Source: Nomia melanderi (Eukaryota; Arthropoda; Insecta; Hymenoptera; Halictidae). Taken from it: DNA of 64,000 nucleotides. Below are positions 1 to 11,848 of this stretch, piece by piece (positions within the stretch are counted from its first letter, which is position 1; every line of letters starts with the position of its first letter). The stretch is from positions 2,170,001-2,234,000 of the forward strand of contig NW_027475133.1 of NCBI RefSeq assembly GCF_051020985.1, in the 5' to 3' direction. A model generated the notes under the pieces. It was not told where the DNA came from, made no database searches, and saw only the letters and a program-made list of their open reading frames with translations. Made by a program: the position numbers and the translations under genes.

Positions 1-125
1 GGGCCGAGAAAACCACCGTCTCGAGGGGGCCGGACACTCTGGGTCAGGGAAAAATCCAATATATATGTGGTGATATCTCGGGTGCTATTACAGATAACGC
101 AATAAATCAAAGTGCATTGTCTGTA
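1..125 (+). repeat. Partial 176-bp-type marker monomer (CTCGAG), copy 1
   Basis: The window opens inside a monomer at position 52. The usual GTCTCATGGGG is GTCTCGAGGGGG here, a one-base-longer form that creates CTCGAG. Linked changes are CACTCTGGG, TATATGTGG and GATAACGC. The next monomer has CCTAGGACC and AAAACTACAG, a pairing shared with three of the other four copies. Confidence 0.9.
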
Positions 126-300
126 GGAGGCCCTGGCGCCTGAATCTGTGCAGCGGGAACGACCTAGGACCACCAGGGGCCGAGAAAACTACAGTATCAT
201 GGGGCCGGACACTCAGGGTCAGGGGAAAATCCAATATATATCTGGTGATATCTCGGGTGCTATTAGAGATAGCGCAAAAAACCAAGGTGAATTATCTGCA

Positions 301-475
301 GGAGGCCCTGGCGCATGAATCTGTGCAACGGGAACGACCTCGGACCACCAGGGGCCGAGAAAACCACAGTCTCATGGGGTCGGACACTCAGGGTCAGGGG
401 AAAATCCAATATAGATCTGGTGATATCTCGGGTGCTATTAGAGATAGCGCAATAAACCAAAGTGAATTATCTGCA
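301..475 (+). repeat. Representative class A monomer
   Basis: A 175-bp unit close to the array consensus. Class A is defined by four linked 3' differences (C157, A165, A169, C173, giving AAACC, GAATTAT and CTGCA), usually together with TAGAG at 139-143. Class A monomers carry a CTGCAG hexamer across the monomer junction. In zone 5 the monomer that follows a class A junction often reads TGCAACGGG rather than TGCAGCGGG, so the haplotype extends across the boundary. The GC-rich half (1-100, about 66% GC) and AT-rich half (101-175, about 35% GC) are clear here. Confidence 0.9.
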
Positions 476-650
476 GGAGTCCCTGGCGCATGATTCTGTG
501 CAGCGAGAACGACCTCGGACCACCAGGGGCCGAGAAAACTACCGTCTCATGGGGCCGGACACTCAGGGTCAGGGTAAAATCCAATATATATCTGGTGATA
601 TCTCGGGTGCTATAACAGATAGCGCAATAAATCAAAGTGCATTACCTGTA

Positions 651-825
651 GGAGGCCGTGGCGCATGAATCTGTGCAGCGGGGACGTCCTCGGACCGCCA
701 GGGGCGGAGACAAGGACCGTCTCATGGGGCCGGACACTCAGGGTCAGGGTAAAATCCAATATATATCTGGTGATATGTCGGGTGCTATTACAGATAGCGC
801 AATAAATCAAAGTGCATTGTCTGTA
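651..825 (+). repeat. Class B monomer with a rare lineage signature
   Basis: Class B has AAATC, GCATTGT and CTGTA at the 3' end, with TACAG at 139-143, and lacks the junction CTGCAG. This copy also carries a rare set of changes: GGGGACGTCC, GGACCGCC, GATATGTCGGG, and GGAGGTCC at the start of the next monomer (826). The same set recurs only near the other end of the window, in the monomer starting 353 units downstream (about 62418-62600). Confidence 0.85.
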
Positions 826-2050
826 GGAGGTCCTGGCGCATGAATCTGTGCAGCGGGAACGACCTCGGACCACCAGGGGCCGAGAAAACCACAGTCTCAT
901 GGGGCCGGACACTCAGGGTCAGGGGAAAATCCAATATATATCTGGTGATAACTCGGGTGCTATTAGAGATAGCGCAATAAACCAAAGTGAATTATCTGCA
1001 GGAGGCCCTGGCGCATGATTCTGTGCAGCGAGAACGACCTCGGACCACCAGGGGCCGAGAAAACTAGCGTCTCATGGGGCCGGTCACTCAGGGTCAGTGA
1101 AAAATCCAATATATATCTGGTGATATCTCGGGTGCTATTACAGATAGCGCAATAAATGAAAGTGCATTACCTGTAGGAGGCCCTGGCGCATGAATCTGTG
1201 CAACGGGAACGACCTCGGACCACCAGGGGCCGAGAAAACCACAGTCTCATGGGGCCGGGCACTCAGAGTCAGGGGAAAATCCAATATAGATCTGGTGATA
1301 TCTCGGGTGCTATCACAGATAGCGCAATAAACCAAAGTGAATTACCTGTAGGAGGCCCTGGCGCATGAATCTGTGCAGCGGGAACGTCGTCGGACCTCCA
1401 GGGGCCAAGACAACGACCGTCTCATGGGGCCGGACACTCAGGGTCAGGGTAAAATCCAATATATATCTGGTGATATCTCGGGTGCTATTACAGATAGCGC
1501 AATAAATCAAAGTGCATTGTCTGTAGGAGGCCCTGGCGGATGAATCTGTGCAGCGGGAACGACCTCGGACCACCAGGGGCCGAGAAAACCACAGTCTCAT
1601 GGGGCCGGACACTCAGGGTCAGGGGAAAATCCAATATAGATCTGGTGATATCTCGGGTGCTATTACAGATAGCGCAATAAATCAAAGTGTATTGTCTGCA
1701 GGAGACCCTGGCGCATGAACGTGTGCAGCGGGAACGACCTCGGACCACCAGGGGCCGAGAAAACGACCGTCTCATGGGGCCGGACGCTCAGGGTCAGTGA
1801 AAAATCCAATATATATCTGGTGATATCTCGGGTGCTATTAGAGATAGCGCAATAAACCAAAGTGAATTATCTGCAGGAGGCCCTGGCGCATGAATCTGTG
1901 CAACGGGAACGACCTCGGACCACCAGGGGCCGAGAAAACCACAGTCTCATGGGGCCGGACACTCAGGGTCAGTGGAAAATCCAATATAGATCTGGTGATA
2001 TCTCGGGTGCAATTAGAGATAGCGCAATAAATCAAAGTGCATTGTCTGTA

Positions 2051-2224
2051 GGAGGCCCTGGCGCATGAATCTGTGCAGCGGGAACGACCTCGGACCACCA
2101 GGGGCCGAGAAAACCACCGTCTCGAGGGGGCCGGACACTCGGGTCAGGGAAAAATCCAATATATATGTGGTGATATCTCGGTGCTATTACAGATAACGCA
2201 ATAAATCAAAGTGCATTGTCTGTA
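2051..2224 (+). repeat. CTCGAG marker monomer, copy 2, 174 bp
   Basis: Carries CTCGAG and GATAACGC plus two private single-base deletions (CACTCGGGTCAGG and ATCTCGGTGC), so its net length is 174. It is followed by the CCTAGGACC/AACTACAG partner monomer. Confidence 0.88.
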
Positions 2225-3449
2225 GGAGGCCCTGGCGCATGAATCTGTGCAGCGGGGACGACCTAGGACCACCAGGGGCCGAGAAAACTACAGTCTCATG
2301 GGGCCGGACACTCAGGGTCAGGGGAAAATCCAATATATATCTGGTGATATCTCGGGTGCTATTACAGATAGCGCAATAAATGAAAGTGCATTACCTGTAG
2401 GAGGCCCTGGCGCATGAATCTGTTCAACGGGAACGACCTCGGACCACCAGGGGCCGAGAAAACCACAGTCTCATGGGGCCGGGCACTCAGAGTCAGGGGA
2501 AAATCCAATATAGATCTGGTGATATCTCGGGTGCTATCACAGATAGCGCAATAAACCAAAGTGAATTACCTGTAGGAGGCCCTGGCGCATGAATCTGTGC
2601 AGCGGGAACGTCGTCGGACCTCCAGGGGCCAAGACAACGACCGTCTCATGGGGCCGGACACTCAGGGTCAGGGTAAAATCCAATATATATCTGGTGATAT
2701 CTCGGGTGCTATAACAGATAGCGCAATAAATCAAAGTGCATTGTCTGTAGGAGGCCCTGGCGCATGAATCTGTGCAGCGGGAACGACCTCGGACCACCAG
2801 GGGCCGAGAAAACCACAGTCTCATGGGGCCGGACACTCAGGGTCAGGGGAAAATCCAATATATATCTGGTGATATCTCGGGTGCTATTACAGATAGAGCA
2901 ATAAATCAAAGTGCATTGTCTGTAGGAGGCCCTGGCGCATGAATCTGTGCAGCGGGAACGACCTCGGACCACCAGGGGCCGAGAAAACCACAGTCTCATG
3001 GGGCCGGACACTCAGGGTCAGGGGAAAATCCAATATAGATCTGGTGATATCTCGGGTGCTATTACAGATAGCGCAATAAATCAAAGTGTATTGTCTGCAG
3101 GAGACCCTGGCGCATGAACGTGTGCAGCGGGAACGACCTCGGACCACCAGGGGCCGAGAAAACCACAGTCTCATGGGGCCGGACACTCAGGGTCAGGGAA
3201 AAATCCAATATATATCTGGTGATATCTCGGGTGCTATCACAGATAGCGCAATAAACCAAAGTGAATTACCTGTAGGAGGCCCTGGCGCATGAATCTGTGC
3301 AGCGGGAACGACCTCGGACCACCAGGGGCCGAGAAAACCACCGTCTCATGGGGCCGGACACTCAGGGTCAGGGAAAAATCCAATATATATCTGGTGATAT
3401 CTCGGGTGCTATTAGAGATAGCGCAATAAACCAAAGTGAGTTATCTGCA

Positions 3450-3625
3450 GGAGGCCCTGGCGCCTGAAGCTGTGCAGCGGGAACGACCTCGGACCACCAG
3501 GGGCCGAGAAAACCACCGTCTCGAGGTGGCCGGACACTCTGGGTCAGGGAAAAATCCAATATATATGTGGTGATATCTCGGGTGCTATTACAGATAACGC
3601 AATAAATCAAAGTGCATTGTCTGTA
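3450..3625 (+). repeat. CTCGAG marker monomer, copy 3, 176 bp
   Basis: Reads GTCTCGAGGTGGCC with GATAACGC and TATATGTGG. It begins with GCGCCTGAAGCTGTG, a variant shared with the copy at 40020. The CCTAGGACC partner monomer follows. Confidence 0.88.
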
Positions 3626-4456
3626 GGAGGCCCTGGCGCATGAATCTGTGCAGCGGGGACGACCTAGGACCACCAGGGGCCGAGAAAACTACAGTCTCAT
3701 GGGGCCGGACACTCAGGGTCAGGGGAAAATCCAATATATATCTGGTGATATCTCGGGTGCTATTAGAGATAGCGCAATAAACCAAAGTGAATTATCTGCA
3801 AGAGGCCCAGGCGCATGAATCTGTGCAGCGGGAACGACCTCGGTCCACCAGGGGCCGAGAAAACCACCGTCTCATGGGGCTGGACACTCAGGGTGAGGGA
3901 AATATCCAATATATATCTGGTGATATCTCGGGTGCTATTACAGATAGCGCAATAAATCAAAGTGCATTGTCAGTAGGAGGCCGTGGCGCATGAATCTGGG
4001 CAGCGGGAACGACCTCGGACCACCAGGGGCCGAGAAGACCACCGTCCCATGGGGCCGGCCTCTCAGGGTCTGGGGAAAATCCAATATATATCTGGTGATA
4101 TCTCGGGTGCTATTAGAGATAGAGCAATAAATCAAAGTGCATTGTCTGTAGGAGGCACTGGCGCATGAATCTGGGCAGCGGGAACGACCTCGGACCACCA
4201 GGGGCCGAGAAGACCACCGTCTCATGGGGCCGGCCACTCAGGGTCAGGGGAAAATCCAATATATATCTGGTGATATCTCGGGTGCTATTAGAGATAGCGC
4301 AATAAGCCAAAGGGAATTATCTGCAGGAGGCCCTGGCGCATGCATCTGTGCAGCGGGAACGACCTAGGACCACCAGGGGCCGAGAAAACCACCGTCTCAT
4401 GTGGCCGGACACTCAGGGTCAAGGGAAAATCCAATATATATCTGGTGATATCTCGG

Positions 4457-4475
4457 GCGCTATTAGAGATAGCGC
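4457..4475. other. Perfect inverted repeat GCGCTAT-TAGAG-ATAGCGC
   Basis: Seven-base arms separated by five bases, corresponding to monomer positions 132-150. The consensus has T133 and therefore one mismatch. Monomers with C133, as here, make the dyad perfect. The same perfect form recurs in zones 2 and 5, for example near 5331, 7770, 34025, 37175, 40325, 43651, 46276, 51175, 53625 and 61499. Two further dyads overlap it: ATATC-TGGT-GATAT (113-126) and TATCTC...GAGATA (124-129 with 141-146). Only class A (TAGAG) keeps the last one; class B (TACAG) breaks it. Confidence 0.8.
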
Positions 4476-4500
4476 AATAAATCAAAGTGCATTGTCCGTA

Positions 4501-4675
4501 GGAGGCCCTGGCGCATGAATCTGTGCAGAGGGAACGACATCGGACCACCAGAGGCCGAGAAAATTACAGATTTTCGGTATCCGCCACCCAAAGTCATGTA
4601 AAAATCCAGCATATATATGCAGCTTTCTCGGGTGCTATTACAGATAGCGCAATAAATCAAAGTGCACTGTCTGTA
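4501..4675 (+). repeat. C1 variant monomer 1
   Basis: The centre (4561-4629) is replaced by the C1 sequence: ATTACAGATTTTCGGTATCC, then CGCCACCCAAAGTC, ATGTAAAAATCCAGC and GCAGCTTTCTCGGG. The flanks are ordinary class B, and the length stays 175. C1 lacks the GATATC of the consensus. It also carries GCAGAGGGAACG and CCAGAGGCCGAG upstream. Confidence 0.9.
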
Positions 4676-5025
4676 GGAGGCCCTGGCGCATGAATCTCGG
4701 CAGCGGGAACGACCTCGGACGACCAGGGGCCGAGAAAACCACCGTCTCATGGGGCCGGACACTCAGGGTCAGGGAAAAATCCAATATATATCTGGTGATA
4801 TCTCGGGTGCTATTAGAGATAGCGCAATAAACCAAAGTGAATTATCTGCAGGAGGCCCTGGCGCATGCATCTGTGCAGCGGGAACGACCTCCGACCACCA
4901 GGGGCCGAGTAAACCACCGTCTCATGGGGCCGGACACTCAGGGTCAGGGAAAATTCCAATATATATCCGGTGATATCTCGGGTGCTATTACAGATAGCGC
5001 AATAAATCAAAGTGCATTGTCCGTA

Positions 5026-5200
5026 GGAGGCCCTGGCGCATGAATCTGTGCAGAGGGAACGACCTTGGACCACCAGAGGCCGAGAAAATTACAGATTTTC
5101 GGTATCCGCCACCCAAAGTCATGTAAAAATCCAGCATATATATGGAGCTTTCTCGGGTGCTATTACAGATAGCGCAATAAATCAAAGTGCACTGTCTGTA
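5026..5200 (+). repeat. C1 variant monomer 2
   Basis: Same C1 core as the copy three monomers upstream, differing mainly in TATGGAGCTTT for TATGCAGCTTT and in ACCTTGGACC. Confidence 0.9.
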
Positions 5201-6774
5201 GGAGGCCCTGGCGCATGAATCTGGGCAGCGGGAACGACCTCGGACCACCAGGGGCCGAGAAAACCACCGTCTCATGGGGCCGGACACTCAGGGTCAGGGA
5301 AAAATCCAATATATATCTGGTGATATCTCGGGCGCTATTAGAGATAGCGCAATAAATCAAAGTGCGTTGTCTGTAGGAGGCTCTGGCGCATGATTCTGTG
5401 CAGCGGGAACTACCTCGGACCACTAGGGGCCGAGAAAACCACAGTCTCATGGGGCCGGACACTCAGGGTCAGTGGAAAATCCAATATATATCTGGTGATA
5501 TCTCGGGTGCTATTAGAGATAGCGCGATAAATCAAAGTGAATCATCTGCAGGAGGCCCTGGCGCATGAATGTGTGCAGCGGGAACGACCTCGGACCACCA
5601 GGGGCCGAGAAAACCGCAGACTCATGGGGCCGGACACTCAGGGTCAGGGAAAAATCCAATATATATCTGGTGATATCTCGGGTGCTATTAGAGATAGCGC
5701 GATAAATCAAAGTGAATCATCTGCAGGAGGCCCTGGCGCATGAATGTGTGCAGCGGGAACGACCTCGGACCACCAGGGGCGGAGAAAACCGCAGACTCAT
5801 GGGGCCGGTCACGCAGGGTCAGGGAAAAATCCAATATATATCTGGTGATATCTCGGGCGCTATTAGAGATAGCGCAAAAACCAAAGTGAATTATCCGCAA
5901 GAGGCCCTGGCGCATGAATCTGTGCAGCGGGAACGACCTCGGTCCACCAGGGGCCGAGAAAACCACCGTCTCATGGGGCTGGACACTCAGGGTGAGGGAA
6001 ATATCCAATATATATCTGGTGATATCTCGGGTGCTATTAGAGATAGCGCAATAAATCAAAGTGCATTGTCAGTAGGAGGCCGTGGCGCATGAATCAGGGC
6101 AGCGGGAACGACCTCGGACCGCCAGGGGCCGAGAAGACCACCGTCTCATGGGGCCGGCCACTCAGGGTCTGGGGAAAATCCAATATATATCTGGTGATAT
6201 CTCGGGTGCTATTAGTGATAGCGCAATAAGCCAAATGGAATTATCTGCAGGAGGCCCTGGCGCATGCATCTGTGCAGCGGGAACGACCTAGGACCACCAG
6301 GGGCCGAGAAAAACACCGTCTCATGGGGCCGGACACTCAGGGTAAGGGAAAAATCCAATATATATCTGGTGATATCTCGGGTGCTATTAGAGATAGAGCA
6401 ATAAACGAAAGTGAATTATCTGCAGGAGGCCCTGGCGCATGAATCTGTGCAGCGGGAACGACCACGGACCACCAGCGGCCGAGAAAACAACCGTCTCATG
6501 GGGCCGGACACTCAGGGTCGGGGAATAATCCAATATATATCTGGTGATATCTCGGGTGCTATTAGAGATAGCGCAAAAAATCAAAATGCATTGTCTGTAG
6601 GAGGCCCTGTCGCATGAATCTGGCCAGCGGGAACTACCTCGGACCACCAGGGTCCGAGAAAACCACCGTCTCATGGGGCCGGACACTCAGGGTCAGGGGA
6701 AAATCCAATATATATCTGGTGATATCTCGGGTGCTATTACAGATAGCGCAATAAATCAAAGTGCATTGTCTGTA

Positions 6775-6949
6775 GGAGGCACTGGCGAATGAATCTGTGC
6801 AGCAGGAACGACCTCGGACCAACAGGGGCCGAGAAAATTACTGATATTCGGAATCCGTCACCCAAGGTCATGTAAAAATCCAGCATATATCTGGTGATAT
6901 CTCGGGTGCTATTAGAGATAGCGCAATAAGCCAAAGAAAATTATCTGCA
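6775..6949 (+). repeat. C2 variant monomer 1
   Basis: The core reads ATTACTGATATTCGGAATCC, then GTCACCCAAGGTC and ATGTAAAAATCCAGC, and returns to the consensus at ATATCTGGTGATATC. Against the consensus over about 62 bases I count 20 mismatches and no gaps. The left flank has CAGCAGGAACGACC. Confidence 0.9.
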
Positions 6950-7473
6950 GGAGGCCCTGGCGCATGCATCTGTACAGCGGGCACGACCTAGGACCACCAG
7001 GGGCCGAGAAAACCACCGTCTCATGTGGCCGGACACTCAGGGTCAGGGGAAAATCCAATATATATCTGGTGATATCTCGGGTGCTATTACAGAGAGCGCA
7101 ATAAATCAAAGTGCGTTGTCTGTAGAAGGCCCTGGCGCATGAATCTGTGCAGCGGGAACGACCTCGGACCACTAGGGGCCGAGAAAACCACAGTCTCATG
7201 GGGCCGGACACTCAGGGTCAGGGGAAAATCCAATATATATCTGGTGATATCTCGGGTGCTATTAGAGATAGCGCAATAAACCAAGTGATTTATCTGCAGG
7301 AGGCCCTGGCGCCTGAATCTGGGAAGCGGGAGCGTCCTCGGACCACCTGGGGCCGAGAAAACCACCGTCTCATGGGGCCGGACACCCAGAGTCAGGGGAA
7401 AATCCAATATATATCTGGTGATATCTCCGGTGCTATTAGAGATAGCGCAATAAGCCAAAGGGAATTATCTGCA

Positions 7474-7648
7474 GGAGGCCCTGGCGCATGCATCTGTGCA
7501 GCGGGAACGACCTAGGACCACCAGGGGCCGAGAAAATTACAGATATTCGGAATCCGTCACCCAAGGTCATGTAAAAATCCAGCATATATCTGGTGATATC
7601 TCGGGTGCTATTAGAGATAGCGCGATAAATCAAAGTGAATTATCTGCA
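7474..7648 (+). repeat. C2 variant monomer 2
   Basis: C2 core with ATTACAGATATTC and an ordinary CAGCGGGAACG left flank. The copy is in class A context on its left. Confidence 0.9.
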
Positions 7649-8173
7649 GGAGGCCCTGGCGCATGAATGTGTGCAGCGGGAACGACCTCGGACCACCAGG
7701 GGCCGAGAAAACCGCAGTCTCATGGGGCCGGACACTCAGGGTCAGGGAAAAATCCAATATATATCTGGTGATATCTCGGGCGCTATTAGAGATAGCGCAA
7801 TAAACCAAAGTGAATTATCTGCAGGAGGCCCTGGCGCATGAATCTGTGCAGCGGGAACGACCTCGGTCCACCAGGGGCCGAGAAAACCACCGTCTCATGG
7901 GGCTGGACACTCAGGGTGAGGGAAATATCCAATATATATCTGGTGATATCTCGGGTGCTATTACAGATAGCGCAATAAATCAAAGTGCATTGTCAGAAGG
8001 AAGCCGTGACGCATGAATCTGGGCAGCGGGAACGACCTTGGACCACCAGGGGCCGAGAAGACCACCGTCTCATGGGGCCGGCCACTCAGGGTCTGGGGAA
8101 AATCCAATATATATCTGGTGATATCTCGGGTGCTATTAGAGATAGCGCAATAAATCGAAGTGCATTGTCTGTA

Positions 8174-8348
8174 GGAGGCCCTGGCGCATGATTCTGTGCA
8201 GCGGGAACGACGTCGGACCACCAGGGGCCGAGAAAATTACAGATTTTCGGTATCCGCCACCCAAAGTCATGTAAAAATCCAGCATATATATGGAGCTTTC
8301 TCGGGTGCTATTACAGATAGCGCAATAAATCAAAGTGCACTGTCTGTA
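8174..8348 (+). repeat. C1 variant monomer 3
   Basis: C1 core with the GGAGCTTT ending, but the upstream part is the ordinary CCAGGGGCCGAG form. The C1 core therefore sits on a different left flank here. Confidence 0.9.
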
Positions 8349-8873
8349 GGAGGCCCTGGCGCATGAAACTGGGCAGCGGGAACGACCTCGGACCACCAGG
8401 GGCCGAGAAGACCACCGTCTCATGGGGCCGGACACTCAGGGTCAGGGGAAAATCCAATATATATCGGGTGATATCTCGGGTGCTATTACAGATAGCGCAA
8501 TAAATCAAAGTGCATTGTCTGTAGGAGGCCCTGGCGCATGATTCTGTGCAGCGGGAACGACCTCGGACCACCAGCGGCCGAGAAAACAACCGTCTCATGG
8601 GGACGGACACTCAGGGTCGGGGAAAAATCCAATATATATCTGGTGATATCTCGGGTGCTATTACAGATAGCGCAATAAATCAAAGTGCATTGTCTGTAGG
8701 AGGCCCTGGCGCATGAGTCTGGCCAGCGGGAACGACCTCGGACCACCAGCGGCCGAGTAAACCACCGTCTCATGGGGCCGGACACTCAGGGTCAGGGAAA
8801 AATCTAATATATATCCGGTGATATCTCGGGTGCTATTACAGATAGCGCAATAAATCAAAGTGCATTGTCCGTA

Positions 8874-9048
8874 GGAGGCCCTGGCGCATGAATCTGTGCA
8901 GAGGGAACGACCTCGGACCACCAGAGGCCGAGAAAATTACAGATTTTCGGTATCCGCCACCCAAAGTCATGTAAAAATCCAGCATATATATGCAGCTTTC
9001 TCGGGTGCTATTACAGATAGCGCAATAAATCAAAGTGCACTGTCTGTA
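8874..9048 (+). repeat. C1 variant monomer 4
   Basis: C1 core with the GCAGCTTT ending and the CCAGAGGCCGAG flank, closest to the copy at 4501. Confidence 0.9.
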
Positions 9049-9398
9049 GGAGGCCCTGGCGCATGAATCTGTGCAGCGGGAACGACCTCGGACCACCAGG
9101 GTCCGAGAAAACCACCGTCTCATGGGACCGGACACTCAGGGTCAGGCGTAAATCCAATATATATCTGGTGATATCTCGGGTGCTATTACAGATAGCGCAA
9201 TAAATCAAAGTGCGTTGTCTGTAGGAGTCCCAGGCGCATGAATCTGTGCAGCGGGAACGACCTCGGACCACTAGGGGCCGAGAAAACCACAGTCTCATGG
9301 GGCCGGACACTCAGGGTCAGGGGAAAATCCAATATATATCTGGTGATATCTCGGGTGCTATTACGGATAGCGCAATAAATCAAAGTGCATTGTCTGTA

Positions 9399-9573
9399 GG
9401 AGGCACTGATGAATGAATCTGTGCAGCAGGAACGACCTCGGACCACCAGTGGCCGAGAAAATTACAGATATTCGGAATCCGTCACCCAAGGTCATGTAAA
9501 AATCCAGCATATATCTGGTGATATCTCGGGTGCTATTAGAGATAGCGCGATAAATCAAAGTGAATCATCTGCA
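9399..9573 (+). repeat. C2 variant monomer 3
   Basis: C2 core preceded by GGCACTGATGAATG and CCAGTGGCCGAG. The same left flank occurs in the copy at 10799, eight monomers downstream. Confidence 0.9.
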
Positions 9574-10798
9574 GGAGGCCCTGGCGCATGAATGTGTGCA
9601 GCGGGAACGACCTCGGACCACCAGGGGCCGAGAAAACCGCAGACTCATGGGGCCGGACACTCAGGGTCAGGGAAAAATCCAATATATATCTGGTGATATC
9701 TCGGGTGCTATTACAGATAGCGCAATAAATCAAAGTGCATTGTCAGTAGGAGGCCGTGGCGCATGAATCAGGGCAGCGGGAACGACCTCGGACCACCAGG
9801 GACCGAGAAGACCACCGTCTCATGGGGCCGGCCACTCAGGGTCTGGGGAAAATCCAATATATATCTGGTGATATCTCGGGTGCTATTAGAGATAGCGCAA
9901 TAAGCCAAATGGAATTATCTGCAGGAGGCCCTGGCGCATGCATCTGTGCAGCGGGAACGACCTAGGACCACCAGGTTCCGAGAAAACCACCGTCTCATGG
10001 GGCCGGACATTCAGGGTAAGGGAAAAATCCAATATATATCTGGTGATATCTCGGGTGCTATTAGAGATAGAGCAATAAACGAAAGTGAATTATCTGCAGG
10101 AGGCCCTGGCGCATGAATCTGTGCAGCGGGAACGACCACGGACCACCAGGGGCCGAGAAAACCACCGTCTCATGGGGCTGGATACTCAGGGTGAGGGAAA
10201 TATCCAATATATATCTGGTGATATCTCGGGTGCTATCACAGATAGCGCAATAAATCAAAGTGCATTGTCTGTAGGAGGCCGTGGCGCATGAATCTGGGCA
10301 GCGGGAACGATCTCGGACCACCAGCGGCCGAGAAAACAACCGTCTCATGGGGCCGGACACTCAGGGTCGGGGAAAAATCCAATATATATGTGGTGATATC
10401 TCGGGTGCTATTAGAGATAGCGCAAAAAATCAAAATGCATTGTCTGTAGGAGGCCCTGTCGCATGAATCTGGCCAGCGGGAACTACCTCGGACCACCAGG
10501 GTCCGAGAAAACCACCGTCTCATGGGGCCGGACACTCAGGGTCAGGAGAAAATCCAATATATATCTGGTGATATCTCGGGTGCTATTACAGATAGCGCAA
10601 TAAATCAAAGTGCATTGTCTGTAGGAGGCACTGGCGAATGAATCTGGCCAGCGGGAACTACCTCGGACCACCAGGGTCCGAGAAAACCACCGTCTCATGG
10701 GGCCGGACACTCAGGGTCAGGAGAAAATCCAATATATATCTGGTGATATCTCGGGTGCTATTACGGATAGCGCAATAAATCAAAGTGCATTGTCTGTA

Positions 10799-10973
10799 GG
10801 AGGCACTGATGAATGAATCTGTGCAGCAGGAACGACCTCGGACCACCAGTGGCCGAGAAAATTACAGATATTCGGAATCCGTCATCCAAGGTCATGTAAA
10901 AATCCAGCATATATCTTGTGATATCTCGGGCGCTATTAGAGATAGCGCAATAAACCAAAGTGAATTATCCGCA
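10799..10973 (+). repeat. C2 variant monomer 4
   Basis: Nearly identical to the copy at 9399 (GGCACTGATGAATG, CCAGTGGCC), with private changes GTCATCCAAGG and ATATCTTGTG. Confidence 0.9.
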
Positions 10974-11148
10974 AGAGGCCCTGGCGCATGAATCTGTGCA
11001 GCGGGAACGACCTAGGACCACCAGGGGCCGAGAAAACCACCGTCTCATGGGGCCGGACACGCAGGGTGAGGGAAATATCCAATATATATCTGGTGATATC
11101 TCGGGTGCTATTACAGATAGCGCAATAAATCAAAGTGCATTGTCTGTA

Positions 11149-11323
11149 GGAGGCACTGGCGAATGAATCTGTGCAGCAGGAACGACCTCGGACCAACAGG
11201 GGCCGAGAAAATTACTGATATTCGGAATCCGTCACCCTAGGTCATGTAAAAATCCAGCATATATATGGAGCTTTCTCGGGTGCTATTACAGATAGCGCAA
11301 TAAATCAAAGTGCACTGTCTGTA
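11149..11323 (+). repeat. C2/C1 chimeric monomer
   Basis: The left part of the divergent core is C2 (GATATTCGGAATCCGTCACC). The right part is C1 (TATATATGGAGCTTTCTCGG). The switch falls in the stretch common to both, around GTCATGTAAAAATCCAGC. This looks like direct evidence of recombination or conversion inside a monomer between the two subtypes. Confidence 0.88.
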
Positions 11324-11673
11324 GGAGGCCCTGCCGCATGAATCTGGGCAGCGGGAACGACCTCGGACCACCAGGGGCCGAGAAAATCACCGTCTAACGG
11401 GGCCGGACACTCAGGCTCAGGGGAAAATCCAATATATATCTGGCGATATCTCGGGTGCTATTACAGATAGCGCAATAAATCAAAGTGCAGGGTCTGTAGG
11501 AGACCCTGGCGCATGCATCTGGCCAGCGGGAACGACCTCGGACCACCAGGGGCCGAGAAAACCACAGTCTCATGGGTCCGGACACTCAGGGTCAGGGAAA
11601 AATCCAATATATATCTGGCGACATATCGGGTGCTATTAGGGATAGCGCAATAAACCAAAGTGAATTATGTGCC

Positions 11674-11848
11674 GGAGGCCCAGGCGCATCAATCTGTGCA
11701 GCAGGAACGACCTCGGATCACCAGGGTCCGAGAAAATTACAGATATTCGGAATCCGTCACCCAAGGTCATGTAAAAATCCAGCATATATCTGGTGATATC
11801 TCGGGTGCTATTAGAGATAGCGCGATAAATCAAAGTGCATTGTCTGCA
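11674..11848 (+). repeat. C2 variant monomer 5
   Basis: C2 core with the private upstream changes GGATCACCAGGGTCC and GCGCATCAATC. It is immediately followed by a C1 monomer. Confidence 0.9.

Larger units (their letters stand above)
1..3800 (+). repeat. Zone 1: homogeneous array
   Basis: Monomers resemble those of zone 5 and differ mainly at A/B and a few marker sites. A segment at about 1105-1487 recurs at 2329-2711 (offset 1224, seven monomers less one base), sharing ATGAAAGTGC, GGGCACTCAGAGTC and ACGTCGTCGGACCTCC. A second segment at about 1640-1760 recurs at 3039-3159 with an offset of 1399 (eight monomers less one base). The second copy therefore contains one extra monomer. Confidence 0.8.

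Noticed and set aside
4561..4629. CENP-B box in the C1 or C2 core (TTCGGTATCCG, TTCGGAATCCG)
   Set aside because: TTCG is present, but the required A and CGGG at the correct spacing are not, on either strand. The consensus monomer lacks TTCG altogether.
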